Part shown: positions 6,454 to 14,372 of the stretch, piece after piece | Numbering within the stretch: position 1 is the stretch's first letter | Layout: every line of letters starts with the position of its first letter | Origin: Oscillospiraceae bacterium | GTDB lineage: Bacteria; Bacillota; Clostridia; Oscillospirales; Oscillospiraceae | DNA: 17,247 nt | Reading direction: 5' to 3' | Assembly (NCBI GenBank): GCA_029009035.1 | Contig: JAQXJQ010000055.1 | Location: 1 to 17,247 of the forward strand | Made by a program: the position numbers and the translations under genes | The notes under the pieces: generated by a model | What the model saw: the letters and a program-made list of their open reading frames with translations, nothing else | The model's database searches: none | Told to the model about the DNA's origin: nothing

Positions 6454-7707
6454 TCACTCTCTGAGCATACGCCGCATCCGCATCAGGGTCAGACGGTTCC
6501 GGATCATGGGGGATGTGTCCAAAAGCAGCTGCCGCTTCTCCTCGGGAACTCCGATGTCCTCCAGACAGCGCTTGGCGCCCAGACCCTCCAGCAGCTTGTA
6601 CAGCGTCTCCTCCGTGGGGATCGCGGCAATGATCTTCCGCATCTCCGGCCATGCCGCGGCAAGCTTCTCCGGCGTCACCTGCGCAAGGCAGTCGTGCTCG
6701 TTCTCGGCTCTGGCAGAGGGGTACAGCTTTTCTCCGAAAAACTCCTCCAGCCAGCTCATATCAATGGGCGTAAAGGGGACCAGCTTGTCCGAAATATCCT
6801 CCATCTCCGCCAGGCGGTGGTATTCCCTGCTGACCAGCAGGGTACCCACCCCTACCTTCTCGCCGTGGAGCGCATCGCTGTGCACGCCCAGGCCCACGGG
6901 AGCGGACTCGATGATGTGGGAGATATGATGCTCGCCGCCGGAAGCGGGCCGGGAGTTGCCCATCATCTGCATGGCGATGCCGCTCATGACCAGACCGTAG
7001 GTCACCGCCTCAAAGGCGTCCAAGTCTCCACGGACTGTCTTGACGGCGTTCTCCATGATGCAGTCGGTGGCATCCTTCATGATGCGGAAGATGGTGGGAC
7101 AGACCGCCTCCCCGGTCACAGCGCGGGACATCTGCCAGTCTGCCAGCGCGGTGTACTTGCCCAGCATATCCCCCACACCGCTGGCCACCAGGAAGGAAGG
7201 CGCCTTGCTGATCACCGCCAGATCGGCCACCACCATCACAGGCGCACGGCTGGACAGGGTCTTTTTGTAGCCCTCCCAGGTCATCGCCGCCACATTGGAG
7301 CAAAATCCGTCACAGCTGGCGGCAGTGGGAACGGAGACAAAGGGCAGCGTTCGCTCTGCCGCGCAATAGCGGACGATATCATGTACGGTTCCGGAGCCCA
7401 CCGCCACCATCACCTCTGCCCCGCTCTTCAGCTGGGCAAGAACACGGGCGGTGGAAAACTCGTCGGCATGGAGGCCCTCCGGGTCCAGAACGATCTCCTG
7501 CAGGGCTTTGGGACGCTTCTCCGGGGGAACGGCGGCATAGGTGTGCTCGTCATAGACCACGCAGCGCCCGCCGGTGAGCCCCATCTCCGCCAGATACTCA
7601 TCAAAACGGCACAGCGCATCCTGCTCAATGATGCACAGCCCGGTCTCCATCCTGTGTTCCTTGCCGCAGGCGCAGACGCCGCCGTATTGATTGCTGTCGA
7701 TCCTCAT
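6454..7707 (-). CDS. egsA: sn-Glycerol-1-phosphate dehydrogenase, AraM/EgsA-like
   Basis: This is a predicted NAD(P)H-dependent, metal-dependent cytoplasmic enzyme interconverting DHAP and sn-glycerol-1-phosphate, of the iron-containing alcohol dehydrogenase superfamily. At 417 residues it is close to Bacillus AraM. The dinucleotide loop is AVGSGTVHDIVRY (GSG at 104-106, H109), followed by PTAASCDGF. Metal ligands are predicted as D180 (GVGD), H264 (within GEHHISH) and H281 (HGEKVG); the 17-residue His spacing is AraM-like. An N-terminal CACGKEH (CxCGxxH) motif is shared with the paralogue at 12342-13610. Two starts are possible: ATG 7707 (SD spacer 11 nt) or in-frame GTG 7713 (spacer 5 nt). 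I chose the ATG because it begins with the natural-looking MRID. It is the last gene of the large operon, 15 bp after the MgtC gene. Whether it runs in the catabolic or biosynthetic direction is not visible; no pcrB-like gene is present here. Confidence 0.87.
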   Translation of the reverse strand: MRIDSNQYGGVCACGKEHRMETGLCIIEQDALCRFDEYLAEMGLTGGRCVVYDEHTYAAVPPEKRPKALQEIVLDPEGLHADEFSTARVLAQLKSGAEVMVAVGSGTVHDIVRYCAAERTLPFVSVPTAASCDGFCSNVAAMTWEGYKKTLSSRAPVMVVADLAVISKAPSFLVASGVGDMLGKYTALADWQMSRAVTGEAVCPTIFRIMKDATDCIMENAVKTVRGDLDAFEAVTYGLVMSGIAMQMMGNSRPASGGEHHISHIIESAPVGLGVHSDALHGEKVGVGTLLVSREYHRLAEMEDISDKLVPFTPIDMSWLEEFFGEKLYPSARAENEHDCLAQVTPEKLAAAWPEMRKIIAAIPTEETLYKLLEGLGAKRCLEDIGVPEEKRQLLLDTSPMIRNRLTLMRMRRMLRE

Positions 7708-7722
7708 GTTCACTCATTCCTC

Positions 7723-8409
7723 TCAAATATCCAGGTTCTCCACCAAAACGACGCCTTCCACGGCATCAATGATATCGAACAGTTCTTTGTGGTTCATGTA
7801 CCGCTCCATACGCAGCACGCAGGAGAACTGGGTGCCATCCTCGGGTACGGAGTCGGCAAACTCAATGCCGGTCACCTGGATCCGGTGTTCTTCCAGCGTA
7901 TCTTTAATATCCTTGAGCACACTGACGGAGGACACAATGATGCCCACATTGACGCGGCGCAGGCGGCGATAATAGCTCTGCTCCAGCCGGTCGGCAAACA
8001 GCATGGTGATGAGCAGCAGGAAAAAGGCGCCCACAGCCGCGGCATAGAAGCCCACGCCGACCACAATGCCAAGGCAGGCCACTGCCCAGATGCCCGCAGC
8101 GGTGGTCAAACCCTTCACACGGTGCTTGGAAGTGACCATGATGGTACCCGCACCGATAAAGCCGATGCCGGACACCACCTGAGCCGCCAGACGGGCGGGG
8201 TCAAACCCGGGACCTTTGGTATCAAAGAGGTACAGGCCGGTGATCATCATGGCGCAGGCGCCGATACACACCAGCATATAGGTGCGCAGGCCGGCAGGCC
8301 GCAGCTTTCTGGAGCGCTCCAGTCCCAATGCCGCGCCCATGATCATGGACATCGCCAGACGAAGGAGCGCCGTCCATTCCGTCAGCGGAGCGATCGTCAA
8401 ACCGTCCAT
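7723..8409 (-). CDS. MgtC/SapB-family membrane protein
   Basis: This 228-residue integral membrane protein belongs to the MgtC/SapB family. Family members support growth under magnesium limitation and affect phosphate/ATP homeostasis; no transport activity can be assigned from sequence. The N-terminal ~140 residues contain about four or five hydrophobic helices with family motifs: GAALGLERSRKLRPAGLRTY, the glycine-rich VVSGIGFIGAGTIM, and KGLTTAAGIWAVACLGIVVG. After YYRRLRRVNV comes a soluble ACT-like C-terminal domain of about 80 residues. The start is ATG 8409, because AGGAGG lies 7 nt upstream. An in-frame ATG at 8415 overlaps the spacer of that SD and leaves only 1 nt. It sits inside the glycerol-phosphate operon, 67 bp after the HAD-IIA gene and 15 bp before egsA. 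A link between phosphate-ester catabolism and Mg/phosphate balance is conceivable but speculative. Confidence 0.92.
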   Translation of the reverse strand: MDGLTIAPLTEWTALLRLAMSMIMGAALGLERSRKLRPAGLRTYMLVCIGACAMMITGLYLFDTKGPGFDPARLAAQVVSGIGFIGAGTIMVTSKHRVKGLTTAAGIWAVACLGIVVGVGFYAAAVGAFFLLLITMLFADRLEQSYYRRLRRVNVGIIVSSVSVLKDIKDTLEEHRIQVTGIEFADSVPEDGTQFSCVLRMERYMNHKELFDIIDAVEGVVLVENLDI

Positions 8410-8476
8410 AGCCATTCCTCCTTTCTTTGTTATATGTGCGCTCGATCCGGTTTATTCCATCGCGGATAAAGCATTT

Positions 8477-9271
8477 TCACTTTACAAGGTCAGCCCATAC
8501 GGCACGGATGTTTTCGTAGATATAGGTGGGCTGAACCTCGCTGGTTTTCAAGTCTTCCAGTGTCCCCTCGCCGCTCAGGACAAACAGGGCGCTGATGCCG
8601 GCATTGATCCCACAGGCGATGTCGGTATAGAGGCGGTCACCCAGAATGACGGCCTGCTCTTTGGAGTAGCCGCTCCTGGCCAGCGCCAGCTCCACCATGG
8701 CGCTCTCCGGTTTGCCGATAAAGGTGGGCCGGCGCTTGGTGGCGTTGAAGAGCATCTGGCTCACGCTGCCGCAGTCGGGCACAAACCCGTACCAGGTGGG
8801 GCAGACCCAATCGGGGTTGGTGGCAATGTAGTCCACGCCCCGGTTCAGCAGGATGCAGGCGTCCTCCAGCTTTTGGAAGGTCAGCTCCGTGTCAAAGCCC
8901 ATGCAGAGACAGTCAATGTCATCCTCCAGGCGGTCGGTGATGGGCAGACCCGCCTCACTGAGCTGCTGACGGAAGGTCGCCGTTCCGAAGGCGTAGATCT
9001 TGCGGTACTTTTTCCGCTCAAGGTGGACGATGGTGGCGTTGGTGGAGGTCAGAAAGTCGTCCTGATCGGCCGCAATGCCCATGCGCGCCAGCTTCTCGAT
9101 GTACTTATCCACGCTCTTGGAGGAATTGTTGGTGAGGAACATATAGCGCCCGCCGACTGAGCGGACATACTCCAGGAAGTCCAGAGTTCCGTCAAACAGC
9201 TCCTCGTCCAGATAGATGGTGCCGTCCATGTCCAGCAGGAACAGGCGCTTTTCCTTCAGATCTCCGCTCAC
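8477..9271 (-). CDS. HAD-IIA (NagD/AraL-like) phosphatase
   Basis: This predicted cytoplasmic phosphatase of HAD subfamily IIA has 264 residues, the normal length. Motif I is DMDGT (nucleophile D14, D16) followed by IYLDEELFDGT. Motif II is the diagnostic FLTNNSS (45-51). The C2A cap contains GFDTELTF and ATNPDWVCPT. Motif III is the Lys in FIGKPES, and motif IV is VILGDRLYTDI. Members of this group include NagD, AraL, mammalian phosphoglycolate/glycerol-3-phosphate phosphatase and mycobacterial Rv1692, a glycerol-phosphate phosphatase. In this operon a C3-phosphate such as glycerol phosphate is therefore a reasonable substrate guess. The start is GTG 9271, with GGAGG 8 nt upstream. Its first bases overlap the stop of the DUF1667 gene (GTGA), indicating translational coupling. 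Confidence 0.92.
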   Translation of the reverse strand: MSGDLKEKRLFLLDMDGTIYLDEELFDGTLDFLEYVRSVGGRYMFLTNNSSKSVDKYIEKLARMGIAADQDDFLTSTNATIVHLERKKYRKIYAFGTATFRQQLSEAGLPITDRLEDDIDCLCMGFDTELTFQKLEDACILLNRGVDYIATNPDWVCPTWYGFVPDCGSVSQMLFNATKRRPTFIGKPESAMVELALARSGYSKEQAVILGDRLYTDIACGINAGISALFVLSGEGTLEDLKTSEVQPTYIYENIRAVWADLVK

Positions 9272-9636
9272 TTCGCCACCTCCACGGCCTTGGTCGCCAC
9301 AACATTGACGCCGGTGCCGGCCACATTCTCCAGCACCACCGTTCCGATCTCCACAGGCGCCTGTGCCGCTGCCCTGTTGATCTCGGCCATGACCTCAAAG
9401 ATCAGGCTCTTGGGTACATCGGAGGCGGTCTTCACACTGGTGACGGGAGCCGAACCGCCCACGACCCGAACCGTGCTGGTGACGATACGGGTGGGCGCGG
9501 TCACCTCTTTTTCCGCGTAGGCCTTGCCGCGAGGGCAGGTATAGCCGGTGATCTCCGCCACGCGGTCCCCATCCAGAGTGACCGAAACGGGGCAGCCCAG
9601 AGGGCAGCCGATACAGGTCAGATTTCGTACGCTCAT
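9268..9636 (-). CDS. DUF1667 four-cysteine protein
   Basis: This small 122-residue protein belongs to the DUF1667 family, whose genes habitually sit beside GlpA-like dehydrogenases and a second FAD oxidoreductase in clostridia. Its N-terminus has a Cys cluster, CIGCPLGC (C8, C11, C15), followed by C34 in YTCPRGKAYA. This CxxCxxxC...C spacing, with Pro and Gly after the last Cys, resembles the cluster site of molybdopterin/ferredoxin-like proteins and suggests a single Fe-S cluster, probably [4Fe-4S]. The remaining ~85 residues have no motif I recognise. It overlaps its neighbours by 4 bp on both sides (ATGA with the upstream oxidoreductase, GTGA with the HAD-IIA gene), so stoichiometric synthesis with the oxidoreductases is likely. 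I infer that it is the electron-transfer subunit of the complex. Confidence 0.87.
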   Translation of the reverse strand: MSVRNLTCIGCPLGCPVSVTLDGDRVAEITGYTCPRGKAYAEKEVTAPTRIVTSTVRVVGGSAPVTSVKTASDVPKSLIFEVMAEINRAAAQAPVEIGTVVLENVAGTGVNVVATKAVEVAK

Positions 9637-10883
9637 GCCCAGTCCTCCAATGTCACCGTGATCTGCCTGCAGCCCGTGACCTTGGACAGGTCCAGCTTGA
9701 CGGTCTCCATCTCGCCGGGGGCAAGCACACGCTTTTTCTGCTTGATCAGCAGGGTGTCATCTGCGTAAACGCAGAGGTTTTTGTTCTGATACACATCGCC
9801 CACCCGCATACGCAGGGGGATGATCCCCTCTCCGCCGTGCACGGCGGAGGGAACGGTGTAGCGCACACCGCCCTTGGCGGCCACAGGGATGCTCTCCCCT
9901 TCCGCGGCCTTCCCGCCCAGAACATACCGGGCAGCGGCGGCACCGGCCATGGCCGCCTCCTCGGAGACATAGTCCACCAGGTCGTGGACATGGAGCACAT
10001 TGCCGCAGGCAAAAACGCCGGGGACGGAGGTCTCCAGCCGCTCATTCACCATGGGGCCCTTGGTCACAGGGCTGAGGGCCACGCCGGCGCTCTGGCTCAG
10101 CTCGTTTTCGGGAATGAGGCCGGTGGAGAGCATCAGGGTATCGCAGTCGTAGTGGATCTCGGTGCCGGGGATGGGCTTGCGGTCCGCCCCCACCCTGGCC
10201 AGGGTCACGCCCTCCACCCGCTGCTTGCCCTGCACATCCACCACGGTGTGAGACAGCAGGAGCGGAATACCGAAGTCATCCAGGCACTGAACGATATTGC
10301 GCTTCAGACCGCCGGAATAGGGCATCAGCTCCGCCACAGCGTGGACATGGGCGCCCTCCAGCGTCATGCGGCGGGCCATGATGAGGCCGATATCGCCGGA
10401 GCCGAGGATGACCACCTCTTTTCCGGGCATGAAGCCCTCCATATTCACCAGCCGCTGGGCGGTTCCCGCGGTGTAGACGCCGGCGGGACGGTAGCCGGGA
10501 ATGTTCAGCGCACCGCGAGGGCGCTCACGGCAGCCCATGGCCAGAATGACCGCATCCGCCGTAAACTCCTGAATACCGTATTCCCGGCTGGTGGCCACCA
10601 CATGGCGGTCCTCCCCCACCTCCAGCACCATGGTGCCCAGCTGGAAGGGGATGCCGGCCTCCTTCACCCGCCGGACAAAGCGGGCGGCGTACTCCGGGCC
10701 GGTGAGTTCTTCTTTAAATGTATGCAGGCCGAACCCGTTGTGGATACACTGGTTCAAAATTCCGCCCAGCTCTCCGTCACGCTCCAGGATCAGAATATCC
10801 TCGACTCCCTGCTCGCGGGCGGCCAGCGCCGCCGCCAGACCGGCGGGACCTCCGCCGATCACCAGAACCTGAACATGTTTCAT
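9633..10883 (-). CDS. FAD/pyridine-nucleotide-dependent oxidoreductase, glycerol-3-phosphate dehydrogenase partner subunit
   Basis: This 416-residue flavoprotein has two Rossmann folds. The FAD-binding GGGPAG (GxGxxG at 10-15) lies at the N-terminus, and an internal NAD(P)-type VVILGSGDIGLIMARRM starts near residue 158. A second FAD contact, GVFACGNVL, is followed by the DLVDYVSEEAAMAGAAAARY region. GGILNQCIHNGFG contains C46, a conserved position for this subgroup but not a CxxxxC redox disulfide. A roughly 100-residue C-terminal domain follows. The family resembles the small FAD subunits of HcnB/opine-oxidase-like complexes and replaces E. coli GlpB in anaerobic Firmicutes. It probably relays electrons from the GlpA-like subunit to NAD(P)+ or to the DUF1667 Fe-S protein. 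ATGA overlaps link it to the GlpA-like gene and to the DUF1667 gene. Confidence 0.88.
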   Translation of the reverse strand: MKHVQVLVIGGGPAGLAAALAAREQGVEDILILERDGELGGILNQCIHNGFGLHTFKEELTGPEYAARFVRRVKEAGIPFQLGTMVLEVGEDRHVVATSREYGIQEFTADAVILAMGCRERPRGALNIPGYRPAGVYTAGTAQRLVNMEGFMPGKEVVILGSGDIGLIMARRMTLEGAHVHAVAELMPYSGGLKRNIVQCLDDFGIPLLLSHTVVDVQGKQRVEGVTLARVGADRKPIPGTEIHYDCDTLMLSTGLIPENELSQSAGVALSPVTKGPMVNERLETSVPGVFACGNVLHVHDLVDYVSEEAAMAGAAAARYVLGGKAAEGESIPVAAKGGVRYTVPSAVHGGEGIIPLRMRVGDVYQNKNLCVYADDTLLIKQKKRVLAPGEMETVKLDLSKVTGCRQITVTLEDWA

Positions 10884-12316
10884 CGGGCTTCCTCCTTGGT
10901 CACGCCGAGGATCATTTTACTCTCCGATCCGGCCTTGCGGATCTCGCTCTGGGGCACGCCCAGCTCACGGGCCAGGATCTCCATGACTCTGGGGGTGCAA
11001 AAGCCGCCCTGGCAGCGGCCCATGCCGGTGCGGACACGGCGCTTGATGCCGTCCAGGCTCCTTGCGCCCAGGGGACGGCGGATAGCGTCCAGGATCTCGC
11101 CTTCGGTGACCCCTTCGCAGCGGCAGATGATCTGTCCGTAGGCAGGGTCCCGCTCCACCAGAGCGCGGCGCTCCTCCAAAGACAGCTCAGAGGGATGGCG
11201 GCTGCCCGTTCTGGTGGTGACAACATCGGTCTTTTCGGTGAGCGCCAGCTTCTTCTCCACGATCTCCGCCACCATCCTGCCCACGGCAGGGGCGGCGCTG
11301 AGGCCGGGACTTTCCATGCCCACGCAGTCCACGAAACCCTCCGCGCACTCACCGATACGGAAATCATGCTCCGGAGTTTTGGCGCGAAGGCCGGCAAAAG
11401 AAGTGATGACCTGTCCCAGAGGCAGCTTGGGGATCATACGCAGCGCCTTCTCGGTGACCTGCTCCAGCCCCTCCGCGGTGGTGGCGGTGGCCTCACAGTC
11501 CTCCACGGGGATGGCGGTGGGGCCCACGATGGTGTTTCCGTGAACCGTGGGGGAAATGAGCACGCCCTTGCCCGCGGCTCCGGGCAGGGTAAAGACCGTG
11601 TGGGTCACCACACCGTGGGTCTGCTGATCCAGCAGCAGATAGTCCCCCCGGGTGGGAACGATCTCCACCTTCTCCTCGCTGACCATGTTGTGCAGCTTCC
11701 CGGCATAGACGCCGGCGGCATTGATGACCACGGAGGTCTCATAGTCCCCCTTGTCGGTGATGACCTTCCAGCCCTTTTCCAGCCGCTCAAAGCCGGTCAC
11801 ACAGGTGTTGAACGCAAACTCCACGCCATTGACGAAGGCGTTCTCCGCCATGGCGATGGTGAGCAGGAAGGGGCAGATGATGGCGCCGGTGGGCGCCCAG
11901 AGCGCCGCCACCGCGTCGGGGGTCACATTGGGCTCCATGGCCAGCAGCTCCTCCCGCTCCACGATGCGCAGGCCCTCTACCCCGTTGGCCACGCCGTTTT
12001 CCAGCAGCGCTTCCAGGCGGGGGCGATCCTCCTCCGCCATGCACACCACCAGGCTGCCGCAGCGGTCATAGGGCACATCCAGGTCCCGCGCCAGCTGCTC
12101 CATCATTCGGCTGCCCTCCACATTGAGCTTTGCCATGAGGGTCCCGTGGGCGGCGTCATAGCCGCCGTGCACGATGGCGGAATTGGCCTTGCTGGTGCCG
12201 GAGCACACATCCTCCTCCTTCTCCAGCAGGAGGACCTTGACATCATATCGGCTCAGTGCCCAGGCGCAGGCCGCCCCGGTCACACCTCCGCCCACAATGA
12301 TCACATCATACATCAT
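10880..12316 (-). CDS. glpA: GlpA-like FAD-dependent glycerol-3-phosphate dehydrogenase with BFD [2Fe-2S] domain
   Basis: This is the predicted catalytic subunit of anaerobic glycerol-3-phosphate oxidation to DHAP. It has 478 residues. The N-terminal DAO fold has the FAD motif VGGGVTGAACAWAL (GxGxxG at 9-14) and ANSAIVHGGYDA, the segment typical of GlpA/GlpD flavoproteins. The FAD-closing VGMESPGLSAAPAVGRM follows at about 325-345. The C-terminal ~80 residues form a BFD-like [2Fe-2S] domain with Cys398, Cys400 (CRCEGVTEGEI), Cys435 and Cys440 (GRCQGGFC). Two adjacent ATGs exist (12316, 12313); the first is used here, with only a weak purine-rich SD. It lies 25 bp after the G1PDH paralogue and overlaps the next FAD gene by 4 bp. 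E. coli GlpA is longer and works with GlpB and GlpC. No GlpC membrane anchor is present, so soluble electron transfer is likely. The closely related L-2-hydroxyglutarate/other DAO-BFD oxidases are alternatives. Confidence 0.85.
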   Translation of the reverse strand: MMYDVIIVGGGVTGAACAWALSRYDVKVLLLEKEEDVCSGTSKANSAIVHGGYDAAHGTLMAKLNVEGSRMMEQLARDLDVPYDRCGSLVVCMAEEDRPRLEALLENGVANGVEGLRIVEREELLAMEPNVTPDAVAALWAPTGAIICPFLLTIAMAENAFVNGVEFAFNTCVTGFERLEKGWKVITDKGDYETSVVINAAGVYAGKLHNMVSEEKVEIVPTRGDYLLLDQQTHGVVTHTVFTLPGAAGKGVLISPTVHGNTIVGPTAIPVEDCEATATTAEGLEQVTEKALRMIPKLPLGQVITSFAGLRAKTPEHDFRIGECAEGFVDCVGMESPGLSAAPAVGRMVAEIVEKKLALTEKTDVVTTRTGSRHPSELSLEERRALVERDPAYGQIICRCEGVTEGEILDAIRRPLGARSLDGIKRRVRTGMGRCQGGFCTPRVMEILARELGVPQSEIRKAGSESKMILGVTKEEAR

Positions 12317-12341
12317 AACACTCTCTTTCTCTCACGGAACT

Positions 12342-13610
12342 TCAACCGCGGTAGAAGCAGCTGAAATACAGCCACAGCACGGTATAACGGTCCTTCAGAT
12401 CCTTGGCAAACCAGACGGCGTCCTGAATGGTGTCCGCTCCGTAAAGGGCGGTGAACTCGGCGTCATCCAGACCCACGGTGGCAAGGCAGTCCCGAATCTC
12501 CTTTGCGGAGGGGACCTCAGCCAGGATCCTGCAGATCTCCGCCCACTTATCGCCGTACATGGCGGCGGGATCCTTGGCATACCAGCCCACCTTGTCCTGA
12601 AGGGCAATGACGCCGTCGGCGGCGTAGCCGTAGCTCGCCCGGATCTGCTTCTCCCAGTCCCCCCGCTCCATGGACGCATAGTGCTCCGGGGCACGGGGGA
12701 GCTTCCGAAGCTCTTCACGCAGGCCGGCGGTGACAATGGTGGAATAGGCCACATCAATGCCGTGGAGCAGGTACTCTCTCCCCTTCACGATGCCGGTGAT
12801 CTCAAAGTAGTGGGACAGATGGTGCTCGCTGCCGGAGGCGGGACGGGAATTGCCCACAAAGGCCATGGCCACGCCCACGATGACCAGCGCCTCCATCAGC
12901 GCCTGAATGGCGCCCTCTTCACGATTGCGCACCCCCTGCGCCAGATCGCGGGTCTTCACCATAGTGTCATAGGTGAGATCATAGACATAGTCGCAGAAGT
13001 ACTCGCCGTTCACCAGAGCGGCCAGCTTCCAGTCATTCAGGGCGGAGTACTTGCCGATGATATCGCCGAAGCCGGACTGGATCATACGCATGGGCGCCTG
13101 CTTCAAAATGTCCACATCGCCGATGATGGCGGCGGGGACGCGGGCATTGAAGGTGGTCTTCATATTCCCGGTGATCATGGCCGCACCCACGGAGGCGTAG
13201 CCGTCCATGGAGGGCGCGGTGGCAATGATATAATAGGGCAGGTCGTGGGTGAAACTCACATACTTGCACAGGTCGTTGATGACGCCGGAGCCGATCCCCA
13301 CGATCAGATCGGTCTTTCCGGTGACCGCGGCGGAGAGCTTCTCAATGGCTTCCTCGTTGGGGATCAGCAGCCCCTCGGGGCGGAACACCAGCTTGCCCTC
13401 CATTCTCTCCCCCAGGATCTCCTCCACCCGCCGGCCGCAGGTAGCATAGGTGTTCTCATCGGCGGTGAGCACAATGTGACGGAAACCGTCCAGAATTCCG
13501 GCCAGATCCTCCACCGCGCCGGGACGGACGGAGACATACCGGATGGCACAGGAGTGATCTCTGCCGCAGGGGCAGTCATGTACGCCTTTCAGCAGTTCAT
13601 TGATATCCAT
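12342..13610 (-). CDS. Divergent glycerol-1-phosphate dehydrogenase family protein
   Basis: This 422-residue member of the iron-containing alcohol dehydrogenase/G1PDH family is clearly related to the gene at 6454-7707 but divergent. It shares the N-terminal CPCGRDH (C13, C15, H19), the dinucleotide loop GIGSGVINDLCKY (GSG 107-109), TAPSMDGYAS, the metal-binding FGD (D183), NSRPASGSEHHLSH and HGIDVAYS (H283). The GT[IV]HD motif of AraM-type enzymes is GVIND here, with Asn112 replacing His. The candidate metal-ligand His pair is spaced 16 rather than 17 residues. It therefore probably keeps metal and nucleotide binding but may act on a different polyol phosphate or enantiomer. GAGG 7 nt before ATG 13610 supports the start; this SD overlaps the end of the upstream HAD gene. 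It is the second gene of the operon. Confidence 0.85.
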   Translation of the reverse strand: MDINELLKGVHDCPCGRDHSCAIRYVSVRPGAVEDLAGILDGFRHIVLTADENTYATCGRRVEEILGERMEGKLVFRPEGLLIPNEEAIEKLSAAVTGKTDLIVGIGSGVINDLCKYVSFTHDLPYYIIATAPSMDGYASVGAAMITGNMKTTFNARVPAAIIGDVDILKQAPMRMIQSGFGDIIGKYSALNDWKLAALVNGEYFCDYVYDLTYDTMVKTRDLAQGVRNREEGAIQALMEALVIVGVAMAFVGNSRPASGSEHHLSHYFEITGIVKGREYLLHGIDVAYSTIVTAGLREELRKLPRAPEHYASMERGDWEKQIRASYGYAADGVIALQDKVGWYAKDPAAMYGDKWAEICRILAEVPSAKEIRDCLATVGLDDAEFTALYGADTIQDAVWFAKDLKDRYTVLWLYFSCFYRG

Positions 13611-13619
13611 TGTTCAGCC

Positions 13620-14354
13620 TCATTTCAAAAAGTCTTCCATGATCTTGGGAAAGTCCAGATAATTGTCGATCTCCACAAAGGGGAAATCGGAGCGATACAC
13701 GCTCTCATCATTGCCGCCGGGACCGTAGTCGTCGCCCACATAGGCCACCTCGTCATGGGCCAGTCCCAGCTCCTTGCAGTAGCGGTCCAGGGCATAGTAC
13801 TTGTTATAGGGAGCGGGCGCCATATCAAAAGAGGATGAGCCGCCCACAAAGACGGTATACTCGGGAAACGCCTGCTTCACCTGGGGGTAGATCCTGCGGC
13901 GCTTGGCGCGGTCCGGATCAAAGGCCAGCTTGTCCCCGATGTCCGCTTTGGTACCCAGCACCGGGAAGGTGACGCAGCCGCTGGAGTGATACTCCACATT
14001 GTCACCGGTGAAGTGCGTATATCCGAACTTCTCCCGCAGCGCGGTCACCCGCTCCTCCACGGAAAGCCGGTCGCAGGGAAGGCTCTCATTGGCCACGATG
14101 ACCAGTTCCCCGCTGTCCCTGTCGCAGACAGCGCGCTGCATTCCGTAGTTGCCGATGATGTCGATGGGATAGCGCTCCATCTGCTCGTAAATGCGCCTGC
14201 ACATTCCCGCCCCCACCATCACCAGACGGTACCGCTCACCCAGACGGTCCAGCGTCCGGCGCGCCTGCGGCGACAGCGGGCTCTTGTGCTGGGTCAGCGT
14301 CCCGTCCAGATCGAAGGCCAGCAATTTGATTTTGGAAATATCCGTTATTTTCAT
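13620..14354 (-). CDS. HAD-IIB phosphatase, phosphomannomutase-like
   Basis: This is the first gene of the operon, encoding a 244-residue HAD-IIB protein. Motif I is FDLDGT (D15, D17). The distal acidic motif GDDYGPGGNDESVY closely follows the GD-x(4)-GGND pattern of eukaryotic-type phosphomannomutases, and IIGNYGMQ occupies the position of their ENG motif. Motif II is atypical: MVGAGM stands where S/T-G-R or SGG is expected, so the usual Ser/Thr is not obvious. Mutase or phosphatase activity cannot be separated by eye; the neighbours suggest action on a C3 or sugar phosphate. The start is ATG 14354, because AGGGG lies 8 nt upstream and motif I then falls at residue 15. An earlier in-frame codon at 14417 lies within the operator region. 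It is followed after 9 bp by the G1PDH paralogue. Confidence 0.87.
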   Translation of the reverse strand: MKITDISKIKLLAFDLDGTLTQHKSPLSPQARRTLDRLGERYRLVMVGAGMCRRIYEQMERYPIDIIGNYGMQRAVCDRDSGELVIVANESLPCDRLSVEERVTALREKFGYTHFTGDNVEYHSSGCVTFPVLGTKADIGDKLAFDPDRAKRRRIYPQVKQAFPEYTVFVGGSSSFDMAPAPYNKYYALDRYCKELGLAHDEVAYVGDDYGPGGNDESVYRSDFPFVEIDNYLDFPKIMEDFLK

Positions 14355-14372
14355 CGCTCCGTCCCCTTTACC

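Noticed and set aside
6031..8469. 812-codon plus-strand open frame across egsA and mgtC
   Set aside because: Same antisense-shadow composition, spanning several real genes and their gaps; no recognisable motif.
9837..12364. Long overlapping plus-strand frames opposite the FAD oxidoreductase genes
   Set aside because: Shadow frames of the minus-strand flavoproteins, which have clear FAD and Fe-S motifs and coupled starts.
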